Of a DNA stretch of 64,000 nucleotides, positions 24,318 to 36,683 are shown one piece after another. The notes beneath the pieces are model-generated. The model was not told where the DNA came from, ran no database searches, and was given only the letters and a program-made list of their open reading frames with translations. The translations under genes were made by a program, and so were the position numbers. The stretch comes from Ulota crispa (taxonomy: Eukaryota > Streptophyta > Bryopsida > Orthotrichales > Orthotrichaceae). The number at the start of each line of letters is the position of its first letter. Position 1 is the stretch's first letter. The stretch covers positions 2,170,001 through 2,234,000 of the forward strand of contig OY987250.1 in NCBI GenBank assembly GCA_963920765.1, written 5' to 3'.

Positions 24318-24741
24318 TTAACCCTTTAACGACCGTGGTCGATTTTGGGGGTGGGCAATCCTTGGTATTGCCATTTGAGGGAAATTTTCGGGTTTTTGAA
24401 TACAGATGCCTATCATAAATCTAATCGTACAGATGGAAGTATCTTGCAAGGTTTAGTGTTAGCATTCATGAATTATGCTCACTCTTTAGTTGTTATGGTC
24501 ATCTTTTTGCATTTATTGGTGTATTTTCAGCCGGTACTTTTTTAGTTTTTTCAACCCTCTAGCCACATGCCACCTCATACTGGTCTGGTTATTGTTCTAA
24601 ACTCTTCACTTTCCAATTCCCCAAACCTGCCCCCTTTGCCACGTCATCAAATTCCTTGACATGCTCTCTCTACAAACTGAAAAGAGTCAAAATTGACCAG
24701 GAACTGGTCGACCGGTCCTTAATGGGTCCTTAATGGGTTAA
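24318..24741. mobile_element. TTAA-flanked MITE, family G
   Basis: The left end is TTAACCCTTTAACGACCGTG and the right end reverse complemented is TTAACCCATTAAGGACCCAT. Immediately inside the right end an 11-bp block (CCATTAAGGAC) is repeated. Length is 424 bp, non-coding, lying 167 bp downstream of the F-box/LysM stop codon. Confidence 0.7.
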
Positions 24742-25300
24742 CATGAGCAACACAAAAGTGTGGTGTTTCATGCAAGTAGAATGATGTTAAGTGAGTTTTT
24801 ATGGGCAGCAGCATTGCAAGCTTATTGCTTCAGCGTTTCCAGTTCTAAAGCATGTCAAAATACATCCGGAAGGAACTGTGAGTTTATACTTGAATTAAGG
24901 GACAATTTGTTGGGTACCCCTGAAGTTTGCAATATTTGTACAAATGCCCTTGGTTTCTTGGTTTTTCAGAAATTGCATAAATATCTTCAAACCATAATTT
25001 TCATACATTTGTGATGTTGTGCATGTCACTTCCTTCTTCCTTTGTGCATATGCTATTTCTTGTTTTGTGGCACTCCTTGCTTCAACATTAGTCAGAACAC
25101 ATTTCACACAAGCACAACAAACTCTTGTGTTTGCTCTTATGGAAGTAGCTTTATAAGTTGGCAAGCACTTTTCTTTAATGCAATAATTCCATCAACATGT
25201 TGTGAAGGTGGCAGTTGCACTAGAAAGTGCTACAAATTGAGAAAGAAGTAGCATACACACAAAGGAAGAAGGAAATGACATGCACAAGATCACAAATGCC

Positions 25301-26024
25301 TTAAACCCTTAAACACTAGGCTGGTCATTGTGACCAGCCTAGCTACAGTGATACCAGTGGTATCATTGGTGTGACAAGTACCTAGTTATTGCAAAAATCA
25401 ATAGTATATGTTGACCTCACAAAAATTGCAAGAAGGGCAACATGGGACCTAACACCGTGTCTCTGAATCTCCTCACAATTTGGGTTACTTAAAAGTACAA
25501 GTATATTTGGTGAGTTTGTTTAACCCCTAAACGTCGAGGAGGACAAAAAACGTCCTCCGACTTTGAAAAAAGATTTTGTGATTAAAAAAAAAGTAATTTT
25601 TCATCTAATTTTTTTTTGAAGTGACCATAAACACATGGTTCATCATGGAAGACAAAAAATTACCTCTTGAGATGCATTCATTTTTTTTGTAACCCAAATT
25701 GTGATAAGATTCAGAAACATGGTGTTAGCTCACAAGCTACCCTTCTTGCAATTTTCATGAGGGCACCATGCACTGTTCACTTTTCCAACTTTTTGAAGCA
25801 ATACTACTAGTGCTCATGTGCAAATCGCTATAGAATGCTACAGGGAGGGCAAGCCACAGTAATCCAACCGTCCTTTAAGGGTTAATACCTCCCATAATAA
25901 ACCATGTGTTTACAATCACTGTTGACAAAAAACCAAATAAAAAACTGCTTTTTGATGTTTTGCAAAATATTTTTTCACTGCCAGCTGACAAAAAAAAACG
26001 TCCACCTTGGTGTTTAGGGGTTAA
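25301..26024. mobile_element. TTAA-flanked MITE, family B copy 2, nested in N1
   Basis: It begins TTAAACCCTTAAACACTAGG and ends TGGTGTTTAGGGGTTAA. It sits within element N1 at a TTAA and is itself interrupted by A2 at 25520-25885. Its two halves align with the uninterrupted B copy at 2997-3386. Confidence 0.78.
25520..25885. mobile_element. TTAA-flanked MITE, family A copy 2, nested in B2
   Basis: It begins TTAACCCCTAAACGTCGAGG and ends CAACCGTCCTTTAAGGGTTAA minus its first base. It matches A1 (1125-1461) over most of its length and is flanked by TTAA on both sides within the B2 interior. Confidence 0.8.
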
Positions 26025-26189
26025 GGATACTTATGCAATTTCTGAAAAACCAAGGGCATATGTAAAAATATTACAATCTTCAGGGGTATCCATCATCAAA
26101 TTTTCCCTTGAATTAATGCAACACATTTCATGAAAAGGTAGTAAATCCAATGTTTTTCTTGTCAATAAGGTGTGAACTCTGTAATTGTG

Positions 26190-26425
26190 CTCAGGGTCCG
26201 GGAAATATTTGAGATTTTTTGGTAGATTTCCTTCAATCCCTGTATTGAACCAGTTTATCAAGAAGCTCTTTCAATTATTTTCTGTATTTCACACTACAAA
26301 TAAAAAAACTAAAAATTTTTGACCGGTTTTTAGCCAAAGTTTGTAAATTGCAAACGGTTTTTTTTCATTTCCACTTGGCTAGCATTGAACTAGAGGTCGG
26401 TTCTTCCCAGACCTTAATTGTGCTT
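26190..26425. repeat. Dispersed repeat O, copy 2
   Basis: It matches 4835-5050 over about 220 bp (for example 'ggtagatttccttcaatcc' and 'gccaaagtttgtaaattgc'). No termini were identified. Confidence 0.65.
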
Positions 26426-26561
26426 GAAGCACAATATGTCAACTGGCATTGTTAGGTACCATGCACGTTGGTTGAATGTCTTGATGACTTTGCAGATATA
26501 TAATTGCTCTTAGTACAATTCTTTGTTGTTTGTAGAAATAACTGATTAGGCCTAAATAACT

Positions 26562-26703
26562 AAGGTAGGAGGTTCTAAAATGGACGATCTAAGCCTACCT
26601 AACTCATCAATGAGAGTAATAGATTTTTATTCTGAAATGTTGTCTATTCCTAGAGCTAGTCCAAATTAGAGAGTGGTCCATATTAGAACCTCCTACTTTA
26701 GAC
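26562..26703. mobile_element. Short inverted-repeat element L1 (AAGGTAGGAGGTTCTAAA ends)
   Basis: The left end AAGGTAGGAGGTTCTAAAAT is mirrored by the right end (reverse complement AAAGTAGGAGGTTCTAATAT). Length is about 140 bp. The ends resemble those of K1 and L2, so they may be one superfamily with different interiors. Confidence 0.6.
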
Positions 26704-26872
26704 TCAACACATCCGGTTCTTTTCAATTCAACCACATGGTATTCTAGCAAAAAAGACTAGGGTAATGATAGTGTGACAAGTATGTATGATGATTTAGAAT
26801 GTTGTTACAGAGAAAGTCACAATTATAAGAGGTTTGAGTGTACATGTTGAATGAGGTTGTCAAGGGCAAGTA

Positions 26873-27341
26873 AGGTAGGAGGCTCTAAATCGGAGCCGGC
26901 ATTTTGAATGAACCATGTAGGACGCATAAAAACAGTGCACAAAGGTTCTTAAATGGGTCACATATTCTATGTTCAGAAATTGTACTGGTGCATGCAATAT
27001 TTTAGGAATTTAAGAGAGTGACATGAGTCACTATTGAGTGTGTTTATTGGTCATAGTTGTGTTTAGGTTTGTTTGTCAATAAAATATAGATATATGTCAT
27101 ACTAAAATAAATGTAAACTTGTTCTCAATCATGATTTGAGAATTAGAATATGGAATGAGTGCTTGCACGCTTTGAGAGCCTTATTGGAGCATTCTTGGAT
27201 TTGCAATGGTTGTTTTCAGGACTCTTGTGCTCCATTTACAAGCCACCTTTGCATCATGAATGCTACCACCAAGTTGTCCGGAATTTTCCACAAAAGCACA
27301 CTTTCCCTTAGGTGTTCCATTTACGAGCCTCCTACCTTATA
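26873..27341. mobile_element. Inverted-repeat element L2
   Basis: The left end TAAGGTAGGAGGCTCTAAAT and the right end reverse complement TAAGGTAGGAGGCTCGTAAA agree over 14 bases. The interior reappears in reverse orientation at about 47990-48415 ('gagagccttattggagcatt' against 'aatgctccaataaggctctt'). Confidence 0.7.
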
Positions 27342-27346
27342 GTAAA

Positions 27347-27695
27347 GGGCGGTTCACACTATGCCTCACATCCCAAGTCCCACTAAGAATCTAATTGGTG
27401 TAGGGTCAAAAGATGGGACTTGGCATTTCACACTACGTGTCAAGTCCTAGGTCCTAGTTGCTTTTTTGGTGGCATTTTTTGGAAGTTTTGGCATAAAAGT
27501 GAAAATACACTCAAGGTGTGGATCAATCACTTTGCTAGACCTAATTTTCAACTCAAGTCCCACCAATATTTTAGCATAAAATATTCACGACTTTCTTTAA
27601 TACTTTTATTTGCGCTTAATAACCCAATAAAGTTGGGATCTAGCATTGTGATGGGACTTGCAATAATAGGATGTGGGACGTAGTGTAAGCCGCCC
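27347..27695. mobile_element. Inverted-repeat element M1 (GGGCGGTTCACACTA ends)
   Basis: The left end is GGGCGGTTCACACTATGCC and the right end reverse complemented is GGGCGGCTTACACTACGTC. It abuts L2. Members with the same ends are at 30125-30464, 33268-33620, 44290-44611 and 56947-57335. The GGGnnnTCACAC type of end is common among plant MITEs; the superfamily is not assigned. Confidence 0.75.
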
Positions 27696-28086
27696 ATAAG
27701 CGTCTAGTTGAATTAGGGCCAACCTCCATTCTACATCAGAATTAGAGAATTACAAATATAACAAAGGAGTTACAAAACATGCATGAAATTGCCTTGAACA
27801 ACAACAAAATCAGAAATTGGATTTAGTGTTTTGGCAACAGCAGCGGCAAGTTTCTCCCAATAAGTATAGGAATTCCAAAGATTTTTAAAGTTGGAAAATA
27901 ATGATCACAGGAATTCCGGAGATTACCGAGTTAGAAAACGCTAACCACAGTAGCCAATTCCAATGCAGCATGAAAGTTTGCTCTTGCATCAAACTGTTTA
28001 GTCCCAAAACTACGATTGGTCAAATTTTGAATGTGCAACAATAAAGGACCGTGTGACAAGCATGCAAGGTATTCCAAGTTGTTGTG

Positions 28087-28865
28087 TTAACCCCTAAGCG
28101 TCTTGCTAAGAAAACTCAGCATACCTCCAACATGAAACCTTCAACACATTTCCCAAGTTTTTGGAAAATTGAACAAGTAATTGCATAATCCAAACTGGTC
28201 ATTCTATACCCAATTATAAATCGAATGTTTTAAACCATTTTGATTTCAAATCCAAGTAAATTTGCAAAATCCTCACGGTTAAGAATCTCATGTTTTTCAA
28301 TTTGGGTTACAATTCAAAATATGCATTTTGGATTTTCATGTAATATTTTCTCAAAAAAAATATTTACCTAATGGTTGATCCCATGAGATTGTGTCTTGCT
28401 ATACTTGATGGAAAAAAGAACTCCACAAATGGAAAAAAAACTCCAAAAGATATGGTCACTCAAAGTAGCTAGATTCCACTAGCTCCTTACTTTAGAGCTA
28501 TAAAAACCTTGCCCAAATCAAGAAAAAAAAAAAGTGGCACATCATCAAAATTCTCCCTTGTACAATACAAGACATGAGAGCAATCATCACATCTGCTCTC
28601 TAAGCTGCTCCCTTGGTTTTCCCAAAGACATTCTTCTCCTAATTATTGAAAAAATAGAATATTTTCCATATTCCATGTAAAATCTAGAGCAAAGAAGGCG
28701 CTTCAAGGAACAATAAGCCGATCAGAATTTTTTCTTGAACTAGCAACTCCATTTGGACTTGAGTGGCAGACCAAAATTTGAGCTAAAAATACCTCTTTTA
28801 TATACTTTCACACCTTGAGGCACCCCCTTTGGCCATATTGGGCTCTTTGGTCCTTTAGGGGTTGA
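28087..28865. mobile_element. TTAA-flanked element X3
   Basis: It begins TTAACCCCTAAGCGTCTTGC and ends CTTTGGTCCTTTAGGGGTTGA, where the expected final TTAA carries one substitution. The 779-bp AT-rich interior shows no coding capacity. Terminal match beyond CCCCTAA is weak. Confidence 0.55.
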
Positions 28866-29396
28866 AGAGACATGGTAAAAAGGTCTAAGCGTGCCTTAAC
28901 AAAAGTTCTAATCACTCCAAATCAAAGTAGTGAGCATTACCAAAGAACAAGCGACCAAAATTTCAACGCTAACATTATTACATCCAATAAGATGAAATGA
29001 GAAATACGAAAAAAAAGAGTTGCGCAGCTTTACACTCAGCAAAATAATCTGGACTCCTAAAGAGTCAAGTATTTTTGATTCCTACTAGAAAATAGAGAAT
29101 CAGAAACTTGCAGCAAGTTCTAAAACCGAAGTACTATTCTACTCTAGTCTAGATAACATTGGTCGTTATGGTCACATCAAGAGAACCAACAAGCAAAAAA
29201 AGAGGGTGTTGCCAAACCTTGCCAATTCTTGCTCCGCAATTTGCAAAGCTTGTTACCATATTGAGCTGCTCAATATGATTCTTTCTTTCCAAAGCACCAA
29301 CCCCATATTATGTAGTTTTTGGAAAACTGCCTTTCTTCTGTAGGCCAGCTCTAACACACCCCCTTGCAAGGCTATGAACTTGGGAAATCAGAAAAA

Positions 29397-32300
29397 TCAC
29401 TTTGTCAGCCAGTACAAGATAATTAGAACTGTGCACAGGGAGGCCACAAACCCAATGATGATCGTATCACGTGACTTTCTTCTTCGGATGGCAGTGAGGA
29501 CACCATTGACCTGCACAGAAAGAGAACGAAAGTTAACAAATTAAAAAGGAAATCCAAATTTGATCATTTTAAATCTATCAAAGGGATGTAAGAAGAACAA
29601 TCAACTGTCCTTATCACATTGACAGAGGTTCACTCAAAGAAATTTTCTCCCTTTCCCACCAGGAAAATTGAAACTGACAAATCCGTCAATTTCAGCTGAT
29701 TTGTCTCCACCCGAAAGCAAACAGAAGAGAACAATGACCAACAAGTAGAATAGTCGTAAAACCAAATGATGATTTCTAAGTTTTTACTGAAGGGAGACAT
29801 CAGAGTTCAGAAAAGCTTACCGAAGGGAGTCTACTACTGATGGTATTGATTTTGGTCGAGACATCCCCAAAGGTAGACCGTTGATATTTCAGGGCACTGT
29901 ATGCTTCATGAGCATGACCAATGACAGAATCCATCTGCACCCACAGCAACACGCCCAATAATGTTACAATATTTTCTCTCGACTTATTAAAACAATCCAA
30001 AGCAACCAAATAAACAGTTTAACTGCCTGATTTTGGTTTTCTACCGGAATTGGAACATTCCTAAAAGCCAGATTTAGGCCAAGTAAATTTCGTTTTGTAC
30101 TATACTAACACACTATACGTTGTTTACGGGTGGTTCACACTAAGATTTTGTGAATTCAGGGCAGCTTGGGACTAACTGGTAAAGTAGTTGAAAACGGGAT
30201 TTGTAAGTTCACACTATGCCCCAGTTCATTTGGATATGCCTACACAGAAGCACTTTTTGGAAGCTTTACCACCAAGAAAGTGAGATTTTGCTTGAAGAGT
30301 TGGCTCTAGCCAAACAGAAACCCAACTTGGAGCCAAGTCCCAACCTAATCTTCACATACAACGTCAAAGCATATTTATGTTTTGCAATTTTACAATCTAA
30401 CAAAAGTTCAGATATGGAGTTCAGCTCGGACCTAGAAGAAGGGAAATGGTGTGAGCTGCCTCTCAATCACAGTACGTGTGAAAAAAATATTGAGTACAAT
30501 GAGGGAATACAGAGATTGTTACCTGAGCAGTACTTCTGTTAATGGTCGCCTGTTCCCGCAGAAGAGACTGCTCTTGTAGACCGAAGTCCCCGCCATCCAG
30601 GAAGCCATTTCTCTCATCACCTCTACTGAAATGTTGCAATAGCTCTGCGTGCTCCCGGCTGGCTTTCGCATTCACACGTATCCGTGCAAACTCCTTAAAA
30701 AGTACCCAAAAAAAGTACAAAAAGAAAACAGAACTATCGTAAGAGATTGCCATCATAAAAATCAGGAAATGACAAACCCTAATTTGAAACACTCTTGTTA
30801 AGTTGCACAAGTTACAACAACAAGCTTGAAATCATAAGAAGCTTAGATAATGAGAACCTGTTATCATATGCAAACTACAGCTAGAATAACAAGCTTAAAA
30901 TTACCTGTTGAATTTACAACCATTTACAAATGCGCAAGACACATTCGAGGTAACAAGAGTCTTATCTATGTTAAATGTCGTTCGTTAGTTCCTTGCTTCT
31001 CTCAAAGAAAATTTAGCAAGGCACAAAGGAGAAGCAATACCTCTTCGTGCTTGTTCATGTTACTCAAAATACTGTAAGCCTGACATAGATATATGAAGAA
31101 AAATAAAGAAAAAATGATTTGTTGCACCTCTCAACAATTGGCAAATTCTCTAATTAGAGTCTGGGACATACAGACCCATTTCTCATTCAAACTATTCCAC
31201 ATAGTTAATCCCTAGCCAAATGTTAAAATTAAGTTCATATTCTCAAAGTTGAGAAAGGGGGCAAAAGGTGTTCAAATTCGAGGTGTAGATCACTACTTCG
31301 GGGAGTTTTTTCAGCTTCACCTGCTAATATCACTCATTTTACATTGTCAACAAGCTGATTACCCTAAACCTCCACTGCCTGTTGCCTACTTTTACACGGT
31401 AATTAGGCTTTTCAAACTAGGCTTTTTAAAAGATCTGGCCGGCTTTTAGCTCGTAGTTTCAATTTCAAACGGCTTTCTAGATTTTCACATGGCTACCAAT
31501 ACACCCAATTCTCTCCAAACTTTCGTTATAGACTATAGCTCCACCATGTCATTGGGCAGCGCAATTTTGCGCCTCCAAATCCCAGTGAGACCTCTACTTT
31601 ACATCGAGAACACTTCTGAGAAAATATACAAGATTGCATGGAGTTAAAGGAATAATTTTAATGTACAGACGCCGTTTGTTGAAATCATTAGAAAAGGAGA
31701 GGACTCAACAACCAAACCTGACTTAGTTCATGCAGAATGTTGCGGTGCCGAGCAAGCGTGTGCGAAAGAACATCAGATCCCGCACTAGAAACCCAGTTCT
31801 GCATGTGCTTGTTCACTTCGTTGAGCTGCTGCAGCAGTCGCTCAATTTCAACCTCGCTTCCATCTCCTTGTCCGTCTTTTGCTGCTGCTCCTCCTCTTCG
31901 GAACGACGACAGCTTCAAGTCCAGCTCACTCTCCAGTTTCCTGGCCTACACATCCAAACCCGCTTCAAAGACGTCAACAATCTCGTTGGCATTGACATGC
32001 GATGTCATAAATGCTTCCAAGCAGCCCAAAAAAAATTCACACAGTCGTAGAAAGCAAGTACACCGATTCTGTGCTCCCTGTCACATAGGAATTCCGAAAA
32101 AATACTCACATCCCTCGATTTGTTAGGGATTTGAGACAACTACAACATGGCACAAGCCTCTTTAAAACAATTCAAAGGGTAAACCAAAGCTATCATCGAT
32201 CCAAGGTTTCTATCCGTATTCGTGTAGATCAGCGCAAGCCTACCTCTTAAATCCGGGGTTTCAACTTTTTTCAGTATGACGAATTTTGAATGTGCGACAA

Positions 32301-32836
32301 GCGGGGCTAAATCAATAATTCTGTAGCAAATGTGAACGTTGTTGTAGAGTGTCGATTTAAAAAGGTTATAATAAAGAAGTTCGTTGTACCGAATTTATTG
32401 TTTATGTTGAAACTAAGAAACAAGAACAAAATCCATATTGTAAAATTCTCGTTTGGAGAGAGAGAGGGATAGAAAATGAGGGAGGGAAAGAGTGAGAGAG
32501 AGAGAGAGAGAGATGCCGCTCAGTGAAAATTCGAAAAGCTACGTGCTTGAGTTCAAGCACTTGAAGAAAGCAGGAGAAAATGGCTCCTTTTCCATGAAAG
32601 ATCTACAGTAATTCGTCAGATATGTGATCTACTTCAGAGTTTTAAACTTCTTAGGTCACAAGATCGAAGGCTCCTCTTTCTTAAGAATGTCTTTATAAGA
32701 AGGCGCTACATTGATCTTATCAAAGCGCGTCAGTATGCGAGGATGGAGATAGAATAGGTTCGATCTCTACCTGCTTGCGTAAGTCATCCCAACCCGCAGA
32801 TCGAGCCTTGGGCGACCACCCAGCTCCCAACGCCAT
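29397..32836 (-). CDS. GOS12: GOS1/GOS12-type Golgi Qb-SNARE
   Basis: Five exons, 32836-32771, 31945-31718, 30693-30523, 29934-29821 and 29510-29397, join in phase 0 to 230 residues, the usual length of GOS12/GOSR1. Order of features: a short N-terminus (AGWDDLRKQARKLESELD), an N-terminal helical region with LARHRNILHELSQEFARIR and REHAELLQ, a SNARE helix whose central Gln is Q173 in ALKYQRSTF, the conserved SSRLPSVNGVLTAIRRRKSR, and a single C-terminal membrane anchor (about 209-228, IIIGFVASLCTVLIILYWL). Family knowledge: it forms SNARE complexes for ER-Golgi and intra-Golgi vesicle fusion, facing the cytosol. The start at 32836 was chosen because it gives the family-length N-terminus; an in-frame ATG at 32905 would add 23 residues. 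Intron 3 carries element M2 and intron 1 a (GA)n tract. The symbol follows the plant homologue. Confidence 0.9.
30125..30464. mobile_element. Inverted-repeat element M2, in GOS12 intron 3
   Basis: The left end (ACGGGTGGTTCACACTAAG) fits the M family. The right end near 'gtgtgagctgcctc' is a diverged mirror. It lies between GOS12 exons at 30523 and 29934. Confidence 0.5.
32455..32515. repeat. (GA)n microsatellite in GOS12 intron 1
   Basis: Runs of GAGA interrupted by GGGATAG and AAAATGAGGG span about 60 bp on the plus strand. Confidence 0.8.
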
Positions 32837-33088
32837 CGCCAGGGTGCCCGAGCTTTTTTCTGCAACCCTAAACACTTCCAGTACTTCCTTCGTCTTCGTC
32901 TTCACCTCCCCCGATCACAAAGCACGAGCGAAACCACAGAAACTCTATGAAGGAACCACCATAGCGGGGCTCGAAATCACCAAACCTTGGAAGTCAGTCA
33001 ATTCCAACACAGCTTAACTCAGAGCAAAACAGCGTCACAAAGCACTTCAAAGATCCAACGCCACAAACGAAATCGTTTGTTACAATGA

Positions 33089-33163
33089 AATCATTCACTA
33101 AGCTTTTACCCCCGAGTCGGTTTCCCAAGTGTGAACGCCTCCAATTGGTACTGGCAGCTGGCT
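33089..33163. repeat. 75-bp sequence shared with 39481-39555
   Basis: Both blocks read from aatcattcactaagctttta to ctggcagctggct with only two substitutions. This copy lies 253 bp upstream of the GOS12 start codon, in probable promoter or 5' leader DNA. Confidence 0.85.
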
Positions 33164-33267
33164 CGGTTTACTTCGATCTGATCTGGGCCCCGCCTGGTCA
33201 GTGCCAGAAATACACGATTTGCTTGGGCTGCCCCTGCTTGAGGCTTGAGAGCAGAAAAACTAGTCTT

Positions 33268-33620
33268 GGGGCAGCTTCACACTACGCCCAGTCAAGTCGA
33301 GAGGCTGTCAAATTGAGTGGCCAAACTTTGCTGAGAGGTCAAGCAAATATGCTGAAAATAGACAATAAATGTTGAAAATGACAGCAATAAATGCTAAAAC
33401 TGATGGCCTCTCACTCATAGTTTGGGTCCAGCATTTTCTCTTGCCCAAAGGCTGTCAATCTTGGATGATAAAGTGCTGCCATGTAGGCAAATGGTGGATG
33501 ACAACTTTTGGAGTTTAGACTCTAGTGTGAAGGCTTGAGCGGCCGGACTCTCGATTTTGTGCAATCTGATTGGTGCAAACCGACGGCCTCTCGACCTTTG
33601 GCCATAGTGTGAAGCCGCCC
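33268..33620. mobile_element. Inverted-repeat element M3
   Basis: The left end GGGGCAGCTTCACACTACGC and the right end reverse complement GGGCGGCTTCACACTATGGC match closely. Interior 'gaggctgtcaaattgagtgg' faces a partly inverted match. It lies about 430 bp upstream of the GOS12 start. Confidence 0.75.
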
Positions 33621-34499
33621 TAATTGCTTGGTTTGCAAATACAACACTAAGGTACGGTGCATGCCACCATAAACCAGCCAACCTTGAGAATTGGTCAAAT
33701 CCTTGGGCAGCATTATTTTTCCTCCTTTTTTCCTTGACCTGCCCGGAAAGTTCAAAAAAGTATTGATCTCATTGGTGATTCCGGGATCTTCCATAGTGGA
33801 CATTAATTATGCCTTGTCAACATCTCAGCAATTTTAGTTAGTCATTTAGCCAATTGGATTTAAATGAATTATTAATTTTGGGGCATCAAATGTCAAGGTG
33901 GCCAGTTCTTTGCTCTTCTAGTGTAAAATGCCAAATAGTTGCCATTTTTGAATGATGATAACTTCTTTTTGGCAAACAATAATTCCAATTTTTCTCTTTG
34001 TAACTTTTTTCCTAACATCTCATTGCTTGTAGTTACAAAGAGATTTTTTTTAGGGTTGCTATAAATAGTTAATATGATTGTTGCATCTTTGTTGGTTTAT
34101 GGTGGCACGCACTATAGCAATACTCATATTAAGTGTGAAATTAAGGATTTTGTAGTAGGAAAATCAATTGATGAACATTGAAGAAAATATTGTGAAGCTA
34201 GCAAGAGGAAATCAAAAATATTGACATCAATTTCAAAGTTCCAATTGCAAGCATTTGTTCACAAAGATTTATCAAAGTCCTAAATTAATGAAAAGGTATA
34301 GGAGTTTACAAGATGTCTTCAATGTGGTCATATGCTCATAATACTAACTTTATGAGTTCTTAAGTAGTGAGATGAGACATCCAAAACCGTCATGCCAATC
34401 ACCCAAACCCATCACTTAGTCACCCATAACCAATTTTTTTGTATTTGTGAGTCACTGACAGTCTGTCACTAGAGTAGGTAACCCTATGGAGACCCTCGT

Positions 34500-35340
34500 G
34501 AGCATGGCTGTTGCTTTGGTTGCAAGTAAGTGTGGTTTTGTTCCCTTAGAGGACAATTGAAATTTTGGGCAAGTACCTCCGGCCTAAATTTTTGTTTTGA
34601 TTTTTCAAAACTGTTTTTGAAGATAGAATGACACATTAGCTTTTGGAGAATATAACTTTTAGTATGATCTATGCCTAGGAGCAAAAGATAAACAAAATTT
34701 ATGGAGATTAGGCAGAATTTTTTTTAACATTTTTTTTTTCTTTTTTAGTTTTTTTTCCTCATAGGTTATAGTTTAGTCTACATCTCAAGCTTTGATTCAT
34801 TCCATTTGGACTAGTTATGAGAAAGTTATGGACAATTTTGTTTTTTGGGCAATTCAAGCATCTTCTTGAATAAGTAACTTATAAACTTCATTTTTGAATG
34901 CAAGTTTAACATCTTTTTTTTAATAATTGTTGGAAAGGGGTGAAGCTTCCTTTCTAGAACAACCTCACCCTTGTATTATTACATTTCAATTCCATTGCAA
35001 GGTTAAAAACAATGTAAGTTTTTGTTCAATCTCATACCTTCTTCTACCTAATGTTTTCTTTAAGAATGAAAATTATGTATTTTTAGATTTAATTTTTTTA
35101 CAAAGATTCTCAACTTAATTTCCTACCTTCAAAAAACAAACCTCCAAACTCTATGGAGCCAAAAAAACTAAGTTAAAAAAGTTCAAAGTCAAATAATCTA
35201 ATTATGCAAGGTGCAAAAAAGTTTGTTTCTTACACTTTAAAGGAAAATATCTTGCAATCTATGAGGTCAAAGTTATTGAATTTTTTTATCCACGTTCTTA
35301 TACTAGTCTAGTACAAGATCCTATGGTTAAGTATGCAAAT
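34500..35340. mobile_element. Partial inverted copy of TTAA element D
   Basis: Read on the reverse strand, this region follows element D1 (62796-63727): for example 'gggcaagtacctccggcct', 'tttggactagttatgagaaa' and 'accttcttctacctaatgtt' are all found inverted in D1. The TTAA-CCCC termini are not recognisable at either side. Confidence 0.65.
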
Positions 35341-35439
35341 AGACAAATTTTCAATATTTTTTACTCTTTGCAATATAAATGGCAGTATTGAGAGTCTTTT
35401 GACATAATAAAGGCCCCAAGGCTTTGAAGGCCAATTGCC

Positions 35440-35775
35440 ATGCATTTTAGAATCAATAAACCGTCTACCAAATGTATCCAAAATCTCTAGTTTTGATGTC
35501 GCCATTTGGACAACCAAATTCCATGCAAAAAGTACCTTATTTGTACATGGTACTAGCTCCTCATTATTGATCTAAAGATTTAGTAGCAACAATGGTACCT
35601 CATGTGGGCAAGGTCAATCTTTCTAGGAGAGGAATGCTCTCTAATTGCATAACTTGCCCTCATGAGATCATTGAATGGCAAACACGTTTTAAACATTTCA
35701 AATCAGAAAAGTGAGAGTTTTAGTGGCACAAAAAATGTGCCTAATTTGGACCTTTTTAAAGGGACAGATAAAGTG
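35440..35775. mobile_element. Truncated Stowaway-like element
   Basis: It matches the interior and right end of 23129-23638 ('gcattttagaatcaata', 'ccaaattccatgcaaaaagtacc', 'aagggacagataaagtg'). The left terminus is missing. Confidence 0.65.
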
Positions 35776-36450
35776 TTTGATTTACATTAACATAGTACAT
35801 AATAACTTTTGTTATGTAGTTGATATGGGATCATTTCAAAATATTGTTTGTTTTTTCTTAAGGATTATATCTATGCGTGCATGAATTGGAAGAATTGTTG
35901 TTTCTTTCTAAATGGTACCATGCTTGAAAGGCTGCTTATTGGTCCTTGTATTCCACCTTTTGCTCTCAAGCTTGCCCTCTTTTCTATAGTAAATCTACCG
36001 GTACCTCTTTCTTTCTTCTGATTTTTTAATTTGAAATTTGTTGCTACTTCATGTGAATTGATGAAAGTCTAACTTAGGTTATGGTTGTAGTTTATATGCA
36101 GAAATTTGTTGCGATGGTTGTTGGTAGAGGAGTTGGAGGGATAAGTCAGGGTGCTTGTACTGCTTACTTGACCCGTTCAACATGAGGAATGCGGCATCTT
36201 AATTCCATAATAGATGCGTCCGATTTTTTTCCTCTTATAGGGTTTCTGGATATTTTTTTCCTAGAGAATGGGTTTTTTTCACTCACATGTATTTTCACCA
36301 AATTTTATTTATGACCACCAACTTCTTGGGATAACCCCAGTTTTTCCTCCAAGTGGGTTTTTTCATCACATGCCTATGTATAGTGCTTGAAGAGTTTCAA
36401 CCTCTCAACATTTGTGTGTGGTAAGCATACACCCTTAGACCCTTCAACCC

Positions 36451-36683
36451 TTAACCCTTAAAGAACAATAGGGCATAGTACATAAGCTGTTATATAATCA
36501 GTATTTGCTACTAATAAGAGGCTTTAATTTGAAATCTCAAGTAGTCTACAACAATTGCTTTGATCAATTTTCCAACTTCTTTATCAATCTCAAATGCAGT
36601 AAAGGTGTGAATCTGTTCCAAACACACAAAAAAACACTGTATTCTACTCATCGTAGAGGCACGCTCCGTCCTTTAGGGATTAA
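36451..36683. mobile_element. TTAA-flanked MITE, family C copy 1
   Basis: It begins TTAACCCTTAAAGAACAATA and ends CTCCGTCCTTTAGGGATTAA. The interior is shared with copies at 49265-49498, 54100-54339 and 62561-62794 (core 'ttgatctcaaatgtagtaga' and its inverse). Length is 233 bp; followed by a degenerate run of CCTTAAA words. Confidence 0.75.

Larger units (their letters stand above)
24895..26112. mobile_element. Element N1 (TTAAGGGA ends), split by nested insertions
   Basis: The left end TTAAGGGACAATTTGTTGGG followed by 'acccctgaagtttgcaat' is mirrored by the right end 'attacaatcttcaggggtatcc...ttttcccttgaa'. An internal foldback (gcatgtcacttccttcttcc against ggaagaaggaaatgacatgc) is also present. 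Family members are at 42225-42565 and 62271-62564. The right 90 bp are separated from the rest by element B2. Confidence 0.72.

Noticed and set aside
31033-31068. Possible small GOS12 exon between acceptor and donor-like sites
   Set aside because: Including it breaks the frame, while joining 31718 directly to 30693 gives the conserved family sequence HELSQEFARIR.
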